Shown here: positions 8,790 to 16,566 of the stretch, in pieces
How positions within the stretch are numbered: the first letter of the stretch is position 1
Layout of the letters: each line of letters begins with the position of its first letter
Assembly (NCBI GenBank): GCA_965368335.1
Contig: CBDUMN010000013.1
Location: 1 to 54,265, forward strand
Source: CBDUMN01 sp965368335
Lineage (GTDB): Bacteria; Pseudomonadota; Alphaproteobacteria; Rhodospirillales; JAPHRK01
Length of the DNA: 54,265 bases
Direction: 5' to 3'
Program-made: the position numbers and the translations under genes
Notes under the pieces: generated by a model
What the model was told of the DNA's origin: nothing
The model's input: only the letters and a program-made list of their open reading frames with translations
Databases searched by the model: none

Positions 8790-8939
8790 GTGTCGTTTCT
8801 GTCCGAACTCTGGGACTTTATGAAAGTTCGTAAGAAATTCTGGCTCATGCCTATTTTATTGATGTTGCTTGTCTTTGGTGGGCTGATCGTTCTGACGCAA
8901 GGCTCGGCCATCGCGCCATTTATCTATACGATTTTCTAG
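8790..8939 (+). CDS. DUF5989-like microprotein (SxtK type)
   Basis: A 49-residue protein, GTG start with GGAG 7 bases upstream. It begins MSFLSELWDFMKVRKKFWL, continues into one membrane helix (about 18-36) and ends with SAIAPFIYTIF. The N-terminal SELWxFMKxRKKFWL pattern and the IAPFIYTIF end are those I associate with DUF5989 proteins, which accompany SxtJ and carbamoyltransferases. Function is unknown. It sits 17 bases after the SxtJ-like gene and 10 bases before the carbamoyltransferase, so the three are almost surely one transcript. Confidence 0.82.
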   Translation: MSFLSELWDFMKVRKKFWLMPILLMLLVFGGLIVLTQGSAIAPFIYTIF

Positions 8940-8949
8940 GATAGAGCTG

Positions 8950-10785
8950 ATGCGGATTCTTGGCGTTTCGGCGTTTTATCATGATTCTGCTGCGGCCTTG
9001 ATTGTGGACGGCCAAATTGTCGCGGCTGTTCAGGAGGAACGCTTTACCCGCAAGAAGCATGATGCCGGGTTTCCTGAGAACGCCATCCGTTATTGTTTGG
9101 AAGAGGCCGGGGTTGGGCTTGATGACATCGATTACGTCACCTTTTACGATAAGCCGTTTCTGAAATTTGAGCGGCTTCTGGAGACTTATGTAGCCTATGC
9201 CCCAAGGGGGTATGTATCTTTTGCCAAGGCCATTCCTGTTTGGATTAAAGAGAAGCTTTTTCAGAAAGATATGCTACGAAAGCAGTTTAAGGCCTTCGAT
9301 GAAAACTTCGATTGGAAAAACAAGCTTCTCTTTTCCGAACATCACCTGAGCCACGCCGCTTCGGCCTTTTATCCATCGCCTTATGATGAAGCCGTCGTTC
9401 TAACGATGGACGGGGTGGGTGAATGGGCGACGACATCGGTCGCCATCGGGCGTGGCAAAAAGCTCGAGATGGTCAAGGAGATCCACTTCCCTCATTCTCT
9501 CGGTCTGCTCTATTCGGCCTTCACCTACTTTACCGGTTTCAAGGTCAATTCGGGTGAATACAAGGTGATGGGGCTCGCCCCTTATGGCGAGCCGAAGTAT
9601 GCCGAGGTTATCAAGGAACACCTGATCGATATTAAGGAAGACGGGTCATTCCGTCTCGATCAGCGTTACTTCAATTACTGTACCGGCCTGACCATGACGA
9701 ACGATAAGTTCGCCGCCCTGTTTGGCGAGCCGGTTCGTAAGCCCGAGCACCAGCTTACCCAGTTCCATATGGATATTGCGGCTTCGGTCCAGGCCGTGAC
9801 CGAGGAAGTGGTGCTGAAAATGAGCAGGGCATTACGTAAGGAATACGATATCCCAAATCTTTGTTTGGCGGGTGGCGTGGCGCTCAACTGCGTGGCTAAT
9901 GGGAAAGTCCATCGGGATGGCGCTTTTGACAATCTCTGGATTCAGCCGGCGGCTGGTGATGCCGGCGGTGCTTTAGGGGCAGCGCTTGCCGCCTACCACA
10001 TTCATAAAGGCGGCGACCGCGCCCCCCTTGATGGGCGCGACCGGATGAAGGGCTCTTATCTCGGGCCGGTGTATGGGCAAGACGATATTGAGGAACGGCT
10101 TAAAGCTGCGGGGGCGGTGATCGCAACGCTTGATGACGATGCCGTTATTGAACAGGCCGCCACTGCGTTGGCGGAAGACAAGGCCGTGGGCTGGATGAAT
10201 GGGCGCATGGAGTTTGGTCCGCGCGCCCTCGGTGGCCGATCTATTCTCGGCAACCCCAAATCACCGGCCATGCAGAAGACGCTTAACCTCAAAGTTAAAT
10301 ATCGTGAAAGCTTCCGGCCTTTTGCGCCATCGGTTCTGCGTGAGGATGTGGCCGAATGGTTCGACCACGATGCGGATAGTCCCTATATGTTGCTGGTTGC
10401 CGATGTGAAAGATGATAAGCGCCGCACCATGACCGATGAAGAAAAGGCGCTGTTCGGTATCGACAAACTCAATATTGTACGATCCGAAATTCCGGCGGTG
10501 ACCCATGTGGACTATTCTGCGCGCATCCAGACCATCCACGCGGATACAAACCCGCGCTACCATGCCCTGCTGTCCAAGTTTAAGGAGAAGACCGGCTGTC
10601 CAGTGGTGGTCAACACAAGCTTCAACGTGCGTGGTGAGCCCATCGTCTGCACACCGGAAGATGCCTTCCACTGCTTCATGGGCACTGAACTGGATGTGCT
10701 CGTCGTTGGCAATTGCCTTTTGAAGAAGGAAGACCAGCTGGAAAGCCTCAAGCAGGACTATAAGAACCAGTTCGAGTTGGATTAA
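8950..10785 (+). CDS. Carbamoyltransferase (NodU/CmcH/SxtI family), copy 1
   Basis: A 611-residue cytoplasmic enzyme that would move the carbamoyl group of carbamoyl phosphate, via a carbamoyl-adenylate, onto a hydroxyl of a sugar or other acceptor. The N-terminal Kae1-like domain shows MRILGVSAFYHDSAAAL, HHLSHAASAF (131-140), GEYKVMGLAPYG and GGVALNCVANG. The C-terminal YrdC-like part has EFGPRALGGRSILGNP (within 418-436) and NTSFNVRGEP (from 555). All signature blocks look intact. Gene context (SxtJ-like, DUF5989-like, SGNH hydrolase) is typical of polysaccharide or secondary-metabolite carbamoylation. The acceptor is unknown. A second, distant copy lies at 20514-22286. Confidence 0.93.
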   Translation: MRILGVSAFYHDSAAALIVDGQIVAAVQEERFTRKKHDAGFPENAIRYCLEEAGVGLDDIDYVTFYDKPFLKFERLLETYVAYAPRGYVSFAKAIPVWIKEKLFQKDMLRKQFKAFDENFDWKNKLLFSEHHLSHAASAFYPSPYDEAVVLTMDGVGEWATTSVAIGRGKKLEMVKEIHFPHSLGLLYSAFTYFTGFKVNSGEYKVMGLAPYGEPKYAEVIKEHLIDIKEDGSFRLDQRYFNYCTGLTMTNDKFAALFGEPVRKPEHQLTQFHMDIAASVQAVTEEVVLKMSRALRKEYDIPNLCLAGGVALNCVANGKVHRDGAFDNLWIQPAAGDAGGALGAALAAYHIHKGGDRAPLDGRDRMKGSYLGPVYGQDDIEERLKAAGAVIATLDDDAVIEQAATALAEDKAVGWMNGRMEFGPRALGGRSILGNPKSPAMQKTLNLKVKYRESFRPFAPSVLREDVAEWFDHDADSPYMLLVADVKDDKRRTMTDEEKALFGIDKLNIVRSEIPAVTHVDYSARIQTIHADTNPRYHALLSKFKEKTGCPVVVNTSFNVRGEPIVCTPEDAFHCFMGTELDVLVVGNCLLKKEDQLESLKQDYKNQFELD

Positions 10786-10816
10786 TTTGTTTCTGATTTT
10801 TTGAGCTGCTGAGCAA

Positions 10817-11956
10817 ATGAAAATTCCGGAAGAACAAAAAGGTGAGAAGAAGCCCCATGGAATTATCAAGGTTGTTTGCGTCAACCTGCTCTTGATCATG
10901 GGCGTTCTTATCCTGGCGGAACTCATCTGGGGGACATGGCTCAATCCTAATAGCTGGAAGTCGGTGTGTCGGTACGTGCTTTGCGACGCCGATTTGGACT
11001 CGATTCATCTGATCAACGGGATGGAGGCACGTGTTCGATATACAAAAGATGAGTTTGGTCTCCGGGGACGTCGTAAGCCGACTGGGGAGATAGATATCCT
11101 GGTCGTTGGCGGAAGTACTACAGATCAGCGGCTAGTCGATGATGAACATACTTGGGACCATTTGTTGGAGGAGCGTTTTCTTGCGTCAGGGGATGATATA
11201 GATGTCGTCAATGCGGGTATCGATGGGCAGTCTTCCCGGGGCCATATTTGGAACTTCACCAATTGGTTTCCGCTGATCGAAGGGTTCGCCCCCAAATATG
11301 TCCTTTTCTATCTTGGGATTAATGATATTCCGCCCCAAGAATCAGCAGGAACTTATGATAATGACCTTAGAGATCTTTCGATCAAAAGAAAGATCAAGAC
11401 GTGGATTAAGCAGCGCTCAATCTCTTTTGAGGTTTATAAGCTGATAAAGGGCATGCTTGCCGCCGAAAAAATGAATGTCGGCCACTCGGAAGACCGTAGA
11501 CAGCTGACTTATGGTGAGCCTTTCCGGTTGGATAAGAACGATTGGGATTTCTATCAAACCACCTACCTTAAGGGTCAGTTAGTCCCCCGACTAAGAAGGC
11601 TGGCGGCCCTGACTAAGAAGATAGGGGCCCAGCCGATTTTTGTGACGCAAAGAACAGCGCGTTGGCTGGAGCGTGACGGCTTTTTATTTGGGCTGAAAGG
11701 TGGAAACCAGGCACCCTATGTATATCAAGGTAAAAAATTCACCTTCAACTATGCCGATATCGGCTATGCGGAACGCCTGATCTCGGAGCATATTCTGATG
11801 TTTTGTCAGAAAGAGGGACTTGCCTGCTTGAATGGCCATTCCGAGATACATTTGGACAGAAACAACACCTATGATTTAGTGCACACCACGGCGAATGGGT
11901 CGCAAGAAATCGCTAAAGCGGTATATCGCTTCTTAAGAAAATTAAACATCAAATAG
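10817..11956 (+). CDS. SGNH/GDSL-family hydrolase, membrane-anchored
   Basis: A 379-residue protein with one N-terminal membrane helix (about 16-40) and a large SGNH domain. Block I is VVGGSTTDQ with the likely nucleophile Ser100, block II is NAGIDGQSS, block III is LGIND, and block V near the C-terminus is DLVHTT with the Asp/His pair. The domain probably faces the periplasm, where such proteins act as O-acyl esterases or acyltransferases on glycans; the direction here cannot be told. It follows the carbamoyltransferase after 31 bases. No strong ribosome-binding site precedes the ATG. Confidence 0.8.
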   Translation: MKIPEEQKGEKKPHGIIKVVCVNLLLIMGVLILAELIWGTWLNPNSWKSVCRYVLCDADLDSIHLINGMEARVRYTKDEFGLRGRRKPTGEIDILVVGGSTTDQRLVDDEHTWDHLLEERFLASGDDIDVVNAGIDGQSSRGHIWNFTNWFPLIEGFAPKYVLFYLGINDIPPQESAGTYDNDLRDLSIKRKIKTWIKQRSISFEVYKLIKGMLAAEKMNVGHSEDRRQLTYGEPFRLDKNDWDFYQTTYLKGQLVPRLRRLAALTKKIGAQPIFVTQRTARWLERDGFLFGLKGGNQAPYVYQGKKFTFNYADIGYAERLISEHILMFCQKEGLACLNGHSEIHLDRNNTYDLVHTTANGSQEIAKAVYRFLRKLNIK

Positions 11957-11973
11957 AGTTAGAGGTTGTTCGG

Positions 11974-12645
11974 TTGCGTGTTGGAGATTTAGTTGTCCTA
12001 GACCAATGCCCGGGAGCGATCCATGATCCTTTCGCCGCTATTTGTGGATGGGCGTATGGAAAAACGGTTCTTAATGTGGGGGCTGCTGGGAACGCGGCTC
12101 TTTACAACAAGCGGGGTGATGGAGAATGGCTTCACGCGAAACTAAGTCAGGTTTCATCACGACTGCTTGGCCTAGACATCGATGCCGAACAATGCGGCAT
12201 ATTAAAAAATATGGGATTTGAAGTTGAAATCGGCAACTGTGAGACTATCAAACTGAATAAAAAATTTGATTTAATCGTTATGTCTGATGTCATTGAACAC
12301 GTTAGTAATCCAGGGCTTGCTTTGACCAACCTAGCGGCGCATTTAAATAACGGAGGGCATATTGTTCTTACAACGCCCAACGCAACCTATCTGGGAAATA
12401 TGGTAGGTGCTATTTTAGCCCGCTCCCCTAATACATTTTGGGACCATGTTTCTCTTTTTGGCCCGGAAAATATTCAAGCGTTATGTGACCGACATGATTT
12501 GTTACTTGAACGAGTTGATTTTTTTACACATCTAGACCGCCGTTCTTTTTCCACATGGCTTAAAAGCTCGATTATCCGGCTTATTGCTCGGTTATTTCCT
12601 CGAATGCATGGGTTTTTTCTATGTAAAATCCGTCCCGGAAAATAA
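11974..12645 (+). CDS. Class I SAM-dependent methyltransferase
   Basis: A 223-residue protein. A Rossmann-type core begins with VLNVGAAGN (motif I), followed by GLDIDAEQ with the acidic residue that holds the SAM ribose, and FDLIVMSDVIEHV, the segment shared by many small-molecule and sugar methyltransferases. The start is a TTG with AGAGG upstream; no ATG exists near the conserved beginning. It is the last gene of the + strand group started by the SxtJ-like gene, 17 bases after the SGNH hydrolase. A glycan or lipid acceptor is likely from context only. Confidence 0.78.
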   Translation: MRVGDLVVLDQCPGAIHDPFAAICGWAYGKTVLNVGAAGNAALYNKRGDGEWLHAKLSQVSSRLLGLDIDAEQCGILKNMGFEVEIGNCETIKLNKKFDLIVMSDVIEHVSNPGLALTNLAAHLNNGGHIVLTTPNATYLGNMVGAILARSPNTFWDHVSLFGPENIQALCDRHDLLLERVDFFTHLDRRSFSTWLKSSIIRLIARLFPRMHGFFLCKIRPGK

Positions 12646-12658
12646 ACCAGATAATACA

Positions 12659-13756
12659 TCAGTGAACAACCCGATACACCGCTCCCGCATGGTCGTCTGA
12701 GATTAAAAGCGATCCGTCGGGGAGGGTTTCGATATCGACGGGGCGGCCTAGTTTTCGGCCATTTTTTAGGAAGCCGTCGGCGAAAATTTCTTTTCCGGCG
12801 GCCTGTCCGGTTTCATCGAATCTAATGCGCATGATGCGATAGCCGTCGGGGATGCTGCGGTTCCAGGAGCCGTGTTGGGCGACGAAGGCGTCGCCTCGAT
12901 AGTCTTTTGGGAACATTTGGCCGCGGTAGAATTCAATGCCGAGGGCGGCCACATGGGCGTTGAACGGCACCACCGGAAATTGGATGTCCTGGGGTGGGGT
13001 TTGTCCGGCAAAATCCCTTGTTCTGTCTTGGCCGCCGCCATAGTAGGGATAGCCGAAGTGAAGGCCGACCTTAGGCGCATGGTTCAGTTCGTCGGGCGGC
13101 GAGTCATCGCCCATCATGTCTGCGCCATTGTCGGTGAAGTAAAGGCCGCCGTTTTCGGGATGGAAGGCCAGTCCCACCGAATTGCGTACGCCCAGCGCAT
13201 AGGGCTCAGGCTCCCAGGTCTGGGGGTCGAAGCGTTGAATGGTGCCTTCCAGCCCGCTCAATTCGCAGACGTTGCAAGGAGCCCCAATGGCGACATACAG
13301 CGCGCCGTCCGGCCCAAAAGCGGCGTAGCGCCACCCGTGCCATGAATCATCAGGCAGCTTGTCGAAGAGAACTTCGGTCCTGGATGTATCGAGCGTTCCA
13401 TCCGATAGAGCGGGGAGGCGTACGAGACGATGTTGTTCAGCCACATAGAGCCAGCCGTCTTTCCAGGCGATGCCATTGGGAACCTTAAAGCCGCCTGCCG
13501 CCTTGAAAACCTCTCTATCGTTTCCGTCGTTTCGGATGGCGTGGATGGCGTTCCCGCGTCGGCTTCCGATGTAAACGAGACCGAGCTCCGGCACGGAGAC
13601 GAGCGTCCGTGCGCCAGGAACATTGGCGTAAAGTTGAATTTTGAAACCTTGAGGAAGTTTGACGGCCTCGAGAACTTCGGCTGTATCGGCTGCTGCACAA
13701 GCAGGCATCCAAAGAATAATAAGGGCTGCCAGGGCCTTCCTATTGAGCCAGCGCAT
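12659..13756 (-). CDS. PQQ-dependent sugar dehydrogenase-like beta-propeller protein
   Basis: A 365-residue secreted protein of the soluble-glucose-dehydrogenase/sorbosone-dehydrogenase superfamily. It starts with a signal peptide (basic n-region, hydrophobic core, A-A-A at about 21-24) and then a six-bladed propeller with family segments GIAWKDGWLYVAEQHRLVRL, GLAFHPENGGLYFTDNG and AQHGSWNRS. Members oxidise aldoses with pyrroloquinoline quinone in the periplasm, though many relatives have no tested activity. I chose the ATG at 13756 because GGGAGG lies 6 bases upstream; a start 15 bases earlier has no such site. A candidate FNR box lies 46-59 bases before the start. Confidence 0.85.
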   Translation of the reverse strand: MRWLNRKALAALIILWMPACAAADTAEVLEAVKLPQGFKIQLYANVPGARTLVSVPELGLVYIGSRRGNAIHAIRNDGNDREVFKAAGGFKVPNGIAWKDGWLYVAEQHRLVRLPALSDGTLDTSRTEVLFDKLPDDSWHGWRYAAFGPDGALYVAIGAPCNVCELSGLEGTIQRFDPQTWEPEPYALGVRNSVGLAFHPENGGLYFTDNGADMMGDDSPPDELNHAPKVGLHFGYPYYGGGQDRTRDFAGQTPPQDIQFPVVPFNAHVAALGIEFYRGQMFPKDYRGDAFVAQHGSWNRSIPDGYRIMRIRFDETGQAAGKEIFADGFLKNGRKLGRPVDIETLPDGSLLISDDHAGAVYRVVH

Positions 13757-13801
13757 ACTGTCCTCCCGCAAAAGTTTCCCTAAGAAACTATGGGCAGCCG
13801 A

Positions 13802-13815
13802 TTGGCCTGGATCAA
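13802..13815 (-). promoter_or_regulatory. Candidate FNR box upstream of the PQQ dehydrogenase gene
   Basis: On the minus strand the sequence reads TTGATCCAGGCCAA, against the consensus TTGAT-N4-ATCAA: one half is perfect and the other matches 3 of 5 positions. It lies 46 bases before the start codon at 13756 in the short gap after gpt, and the window encodes an FnrN-type regulator at 2606. Position relative to a transcription start is unknown. Confidence 0.4.
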
Positions 13816-13834
13816 GGGTTTGAGGGAGACCTTG

Positions 13835-14323
13835 TTATTCTTCCTCTGAGATCGGCTTAATAAACAGAGGGGCCGTATCCCAGGGAAAATACACCCAAAC
13901 GTCCTGGGGGACTTCGCCGATCGTCGTATCGGTTAGGGGACGGCCCTTCGGCTTGGCGTAGATGGTGGCGAAATGGGCATTGGGCAGCATGGTGCGTACT
14001 TCCCTGGCCGTTTCCCCCGTATCCACCAGATCATCAATCACCAACCATCCTTCTCCGCCATGTTCACTGGCGGCGATGACCGGCTTTAATATTTTGAGTC
14101 CGGTTTGTTCGGATTCGTTTTCGTAAGAGGTGACGCAAACCGTATCGATCAGCCGGATATTCAGCTCTCGTGCGAGGATGGCCGCCGGAACCAGGCCGCC
14201 GCGGGTAATGGCGACGATCCCTTGCCAGGGCCCTTTCTTTTTTAGGCGTCGAGCAAGTTCACGGGCGTCGCGGTGAACTTCTTGCCAAGTGACGGACAGG
14301 GCTTTTTCGGAATGGTGATGCAT
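13835..14323 (-). CDS. gpt: Xanthine(-guanine) phosphoribosyltransferase
   Basis: A 162-residue salvage enzyme that joins xanthine or guanine to PRPP, giving XMP or GMP in the cytoplasm. The PRPP-binding loop is clear (WLVIDDLVDTGET), preceded by the N-terminal RGGLVPAAILARELN that binds pyrophosphate and ending with a hydrophobic FPWD hood segment typical of Gpt. Length is close to E. coli Gpt (152). It lies 18 bases downstream of a methyltransferase gene on the same strand and may share its transcript. Confidence 0.92.
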   Translation of the reverse strand: MHHHSEKALSVTWQEVHRDARELARRLKKKGPWQGIVAITRGGLVPAAILARELNIRLIDTVCVTSYENESEQTGLKILKPVIAASEHGGEGWLVIDDLVDTGETAREVRTMLPNAHFATIYAKPKGRPLTDTTIGEVPQDVWVYFPWDTAPLFIKPISEEE

Positions 14324-14341
14324 AGAGAAGTTCCTGTCAGC

Positions 14342-14896
14342 CTAAATACTAATTCGCGACGGCTTCACTGCTTTAAGCATAAAGTACCAAGAATCACCAT
14401 TCTCGTGATAATGCTCGAAAGAAAAATCCCCTTTATAGATATTCCGGAAATCTGAAAAGCGGGTTTTGCCGACACGGTTGGTGTATTCGTTCTGATCAAG
14501 AAAGATGAAATTTTCTTTCTGAACAATTCTCGAGTGAGATGGGTCCGCTAGGGCCGACGGTGTATTTGGCCTTGGACAAGAGCCGACAATAATACCTCCC
14601 GGTTTTAGCAGTCGGTAAAATTCGGAAAACTGGGTAAAGAAAAACCGATAGTCTCCCTGTGTGCCGGTGTGTTCAAGAACCTCATAAGCATGGATTTCAT
14701 CAAAAACCTCATCTGCAAACGGAAGAGGCATTTCCATTAAATCCCAAATTACATGGGGCTTGTGGTCGTTATTGTGGTCCAGGGCAACCAAATTTGACCA
14801 CGTCTCATGACCCTTGACCCACAAATCCTTTTCCCAGCGACTCCCGCACCCAATGAGCAGCTCATTGTATTTTTTTGGGTTTAGTTTGACTTTCAT
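14342..14896 (-). CDS. Small class I SAM-dependent methyltransferase
   Basis: A 184-residue protein. LLIGCGSRWEK is motif I, NLVALDHN supplies the acidic residue at the end of strand 2, and a segment ending in HAYEVLEH followed by LLKPGGIIVGSCPRP completes a standard core. Loss of the usual N-terminal helices makes it compact. GGTGGAAG sits directly before the ATG. Its start is only 9 bases downstream of the terminator of the lipoprotein gene, so it needs its own promoter or depends on read-through. The substrate is unknown. Confidence 0.72.
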   Translation of the reverse strand: MKVKLNPKKYNELLIGCGSRWEKDLWVKGHETWSNLVALDHNNDHKPHVIWDLMEMPLPFADEVFDEIHAYEVLEHTGTQGDYRFFFTQFSEFYRLLKPGGIIVGSCPRPNTPSALADPSHSRIVQKENFIFLDQNEYTNRVGKTRFSDFRNIYKGDFSFEHYHENGDSWYFMLKAVKPSRISI

Positions 14897-14905
14897 ACTT
14901 CCACC

Positions 14906-14938
14906 AAAAAAAGAGCAGCCTAATCGCTCAGGCTGCTC
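14906..14938 (-). terminator. Rho-independent terminator of the OmpA-like lipoprotein gene
   Basis: A perfect 9-base-pair stem (14913-14921 with 14930-14938) with an 8-base loop, followed on the minus strand by a run of seven T. It begins 24 bases after the stop codon at 14963. Confidence 0.9.
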
Positions 14939-14962
14939 AAATAATCCGATCTATCTTACGCT

Positions 14963-16111
14963 TTAGCGCAGATAGAGATGAACCTCGTTGGCCTGGGCCT
15001 GGGCGCTGGTCCTAGCCGACATGGCGATGCGGCTGGCCGGGAGGCCCATTTCGGTGAGGTTGCGCAGGACCTGCTCTGCCGCCCGACGGGATTTGCCGGT
15101 GTTGAGCGCGACCTGTGCCGGCCCACCTGCGGTTGGCGCAACGGCGACCAGGTCGAAGGCCGCGTTGGGGCGACGTTCGAGGACACGGTTGACGGCGTTA
15201 TAGAGCGCTTGCTGGTAATTAACGGTCTCGCGGTCGAAGCGGATGACCACCAGGGGCCTGCGGCTGGCGATGGGAGCCGACGACTGAGCCAGAGGCGGCT
15301 CGGTGCGAATGGTCCGGTTAACCAGGCTTTGGCCGTAAATCTCCCCGGTTTTGACGCCCGCCAACAAGGTGTTGAGGTTGGCCCGCTCGGTCGCCAAATA
15401 GTTGGTCTGGCGGCGCACGTCCTCGGTGACTTCTTTCAACAGACGCTCAATCAGCACCACGGTGCCGCGGACTTCGTCCTGCAACACAGCCAGTTGTTCA
15501 TGGTCTTCATCGACCGCGCCCGACAGGCCGAAGGCGGCCTGGACCGATTCCTGAAGGTAAGCCGACATGGCCGCATCTTCGGCGACCCGGTTGGCCAACT
15601 GGTTCATGGAGACGATATCGGAGCTGATATTTTCAAGCTCGGTTTGAGCGTTGGTGAATTGCTGAACGAGGATCGGGTTGCCCGGCGTAGTGCCGACCTG
15701 GAGGCGCGCGTTGATTGCTGCGACCGTTCCATGATAGCGCTGGGAATCCTGCACCGTCTTGACCCGAAGCCCCTGAAGACCGGTGTTGTGTTGCTGGATT
15801 GAGGTTTGTAGCCCCTGAAGCTCGCCGCGCATCTGCCCAACTTTTTCGCCAACGAAAGTGCCCGTCGGCGTTCCCGGGGTGACCTTCACCGGCTCGAAGT
15901 TGGTCGTGCCGAGGGCAGGCTGGTTGGAGCCAGGAGTCGATTGCGCCTCAGCTTGTTGGGGTTGCGCCGCTTGAGGCGCTTCGGCGGTTTGCTCAGGTTC
16001 GTCGCCCGTCAGGGACGGCCAAAGGGCGTCCGAAGTGAAAGAACAACCTGACAGGACAAGTGCCGTCCCGAGCAATAGTAGTCGTGGTTTCTTGAAATCC
16101 ATCGCGCCCAT
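14963..16111 (-). CDS. OmpA-like domain lipoprotein with central coiled coil
   Basis: A 382-residue envelope protein. The N-terminus is a lipoprotein signal peptide with lipobox LSGC (Cys23); the next residue is Ser, which favours sorting to the outer membrane. A low-complexity Ala/Gln/Pro-rich linker (about 40-75) precedes an extended, probably helical or coiled-coil middle (about 85-265). The last 105 residues resemble an OmpA-type domain (VVIRFDRETVNYQ, then a helix with NTGKSRRAAEQVL), although the terminal arginine motif is not the classical one, so peptidoglycan binding is probable rather than certain. AAGG precedes the ATG at 16111; an ATG nine bases further in is the alternative. It has its own terminator and no partner gene. 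Confidence 0.8.
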   Translation of the reverse strand: MGAMDFKKPRLLLLGTALVLSGCSFTSDALWPSLTGDEPEQTAEAPQAAQPQQAEAQSTPGSNQPALGTTNFEPVKVTPGTPTGTFVGEKVGQMRGELQGLQTSIQQHNTGLQGLRVKTVQDSQRYHGTVAAINARLQVGTTPGNPILVQQFTNAQTELENISSDIVSMNQLANRVAEDAAMSAYLQESVQAAFGLSGAVDEDHEQLAVLQDEVRGTVVLIERLLKEVTEDVRRQTNYLATERANLNTLLAGVKTGEIYGQSLVNRTIRTEPPLAQSSAPIASRRPLVVIRFDRETVNYQQALYNAVNRVLERRPNAAFDLVAVAPTAGGPAQVALNTGKSRRAAEQVLRNLTEMGLPASRIAMSARTSAQAQANEVHLYLR

Positions 16112-16290
16112 TTAACCTTGAGTCGATCCCTGAGCAAATCGAATTAAATCCGAATAACTTAACTTTAGACGTGAGGAAATATTGAAAAGCCCCCCTCTCA
16201 TCCAATGATGGATAGTACTCAAAGGCTTACGCCCCGACAAGGACCGATTTTCATGTTTTTTTTAAATGCTGTTTTTAGGGCGATTCCCTC

Positions 16291-16319
16291 TTGCATTCGG
16301 GGGCCGTTTTGCGTAGGTT
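16291..16319 (+). promoter_or_regulatory. Probable promoter of tRNA-Arg
   Basis: TTGCAT at 16291-16296 and TAGGTT at 16314-16319 are separated by 17 bases and followed by a GC-rich discriminator, as is common for stringently controlled stable-RNA promoters. Transcription would start near 16326, about 47 bases before the tRNA. Confidence 0.45.
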
Positions 16320-16372
16320 CCGGGCCTCCCAAGGAAAAACGCCAAGAAATGCAGTTTCTCTTTGGAAAATAG

Positions 16373-16449
16373 GTGCCCGTAGCTCAATTGGATAGAGCAT
16401 CTGACTACGAATCAGAAGGTTGGGAGTTCGAGTCTCTCCGGGCGCGCCA
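16373..16449 (+). tRNA. tRNA-Arg (anticodon ACG)
   Basis: A 77-base cloverleaf with encoded CCA. The acceptor stem pairs GTGCCCG with CGGGCGC. The anticodon stem is TCTGA/TCAGA with loop CTACGAA, placing ACG at 16407-16409; the T arm is GGGAG-TTCGAGT-CTCTC. The A in the wobble position should become inosine, so it reads CGU, CGC and CGA. It is transcribed alone, between a promoter and a strong terminator. Confidence 0.97.
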
Positions 16450-16455
16450 ATTCTA

Positions 16456-16491
16456 AAAACGGTCTCCAGAAATGGAGGCCGTTTTGTTTTT
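16456..16491 (+). terminator. Rho-independent terminator of tRNA-Arg
   Basis: A 12-base-pair stem (16456-16467 with 16474-16485, one G-T pair) closes a 6-base loop and is followed by GTTTTT. It starts 7 bases after the tRNA CCA end. Confidence 0.9.
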
Positions 16492-16566
16492 GAGCGAATA
16501 TTTTTTGTTTCAAAGCGCTTTGGGGCTAAAACTCAGTCCATGGACCGAGGTCGTTCAGGGGAAGAA

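Noticed and set aside
16373..16449. tRNA-Arg as the attachment site of an integrated island
   Set aside because: No integrase, no repeated tRNA 3' end was seen, and glycan genes lie on both sides of the tRNA.
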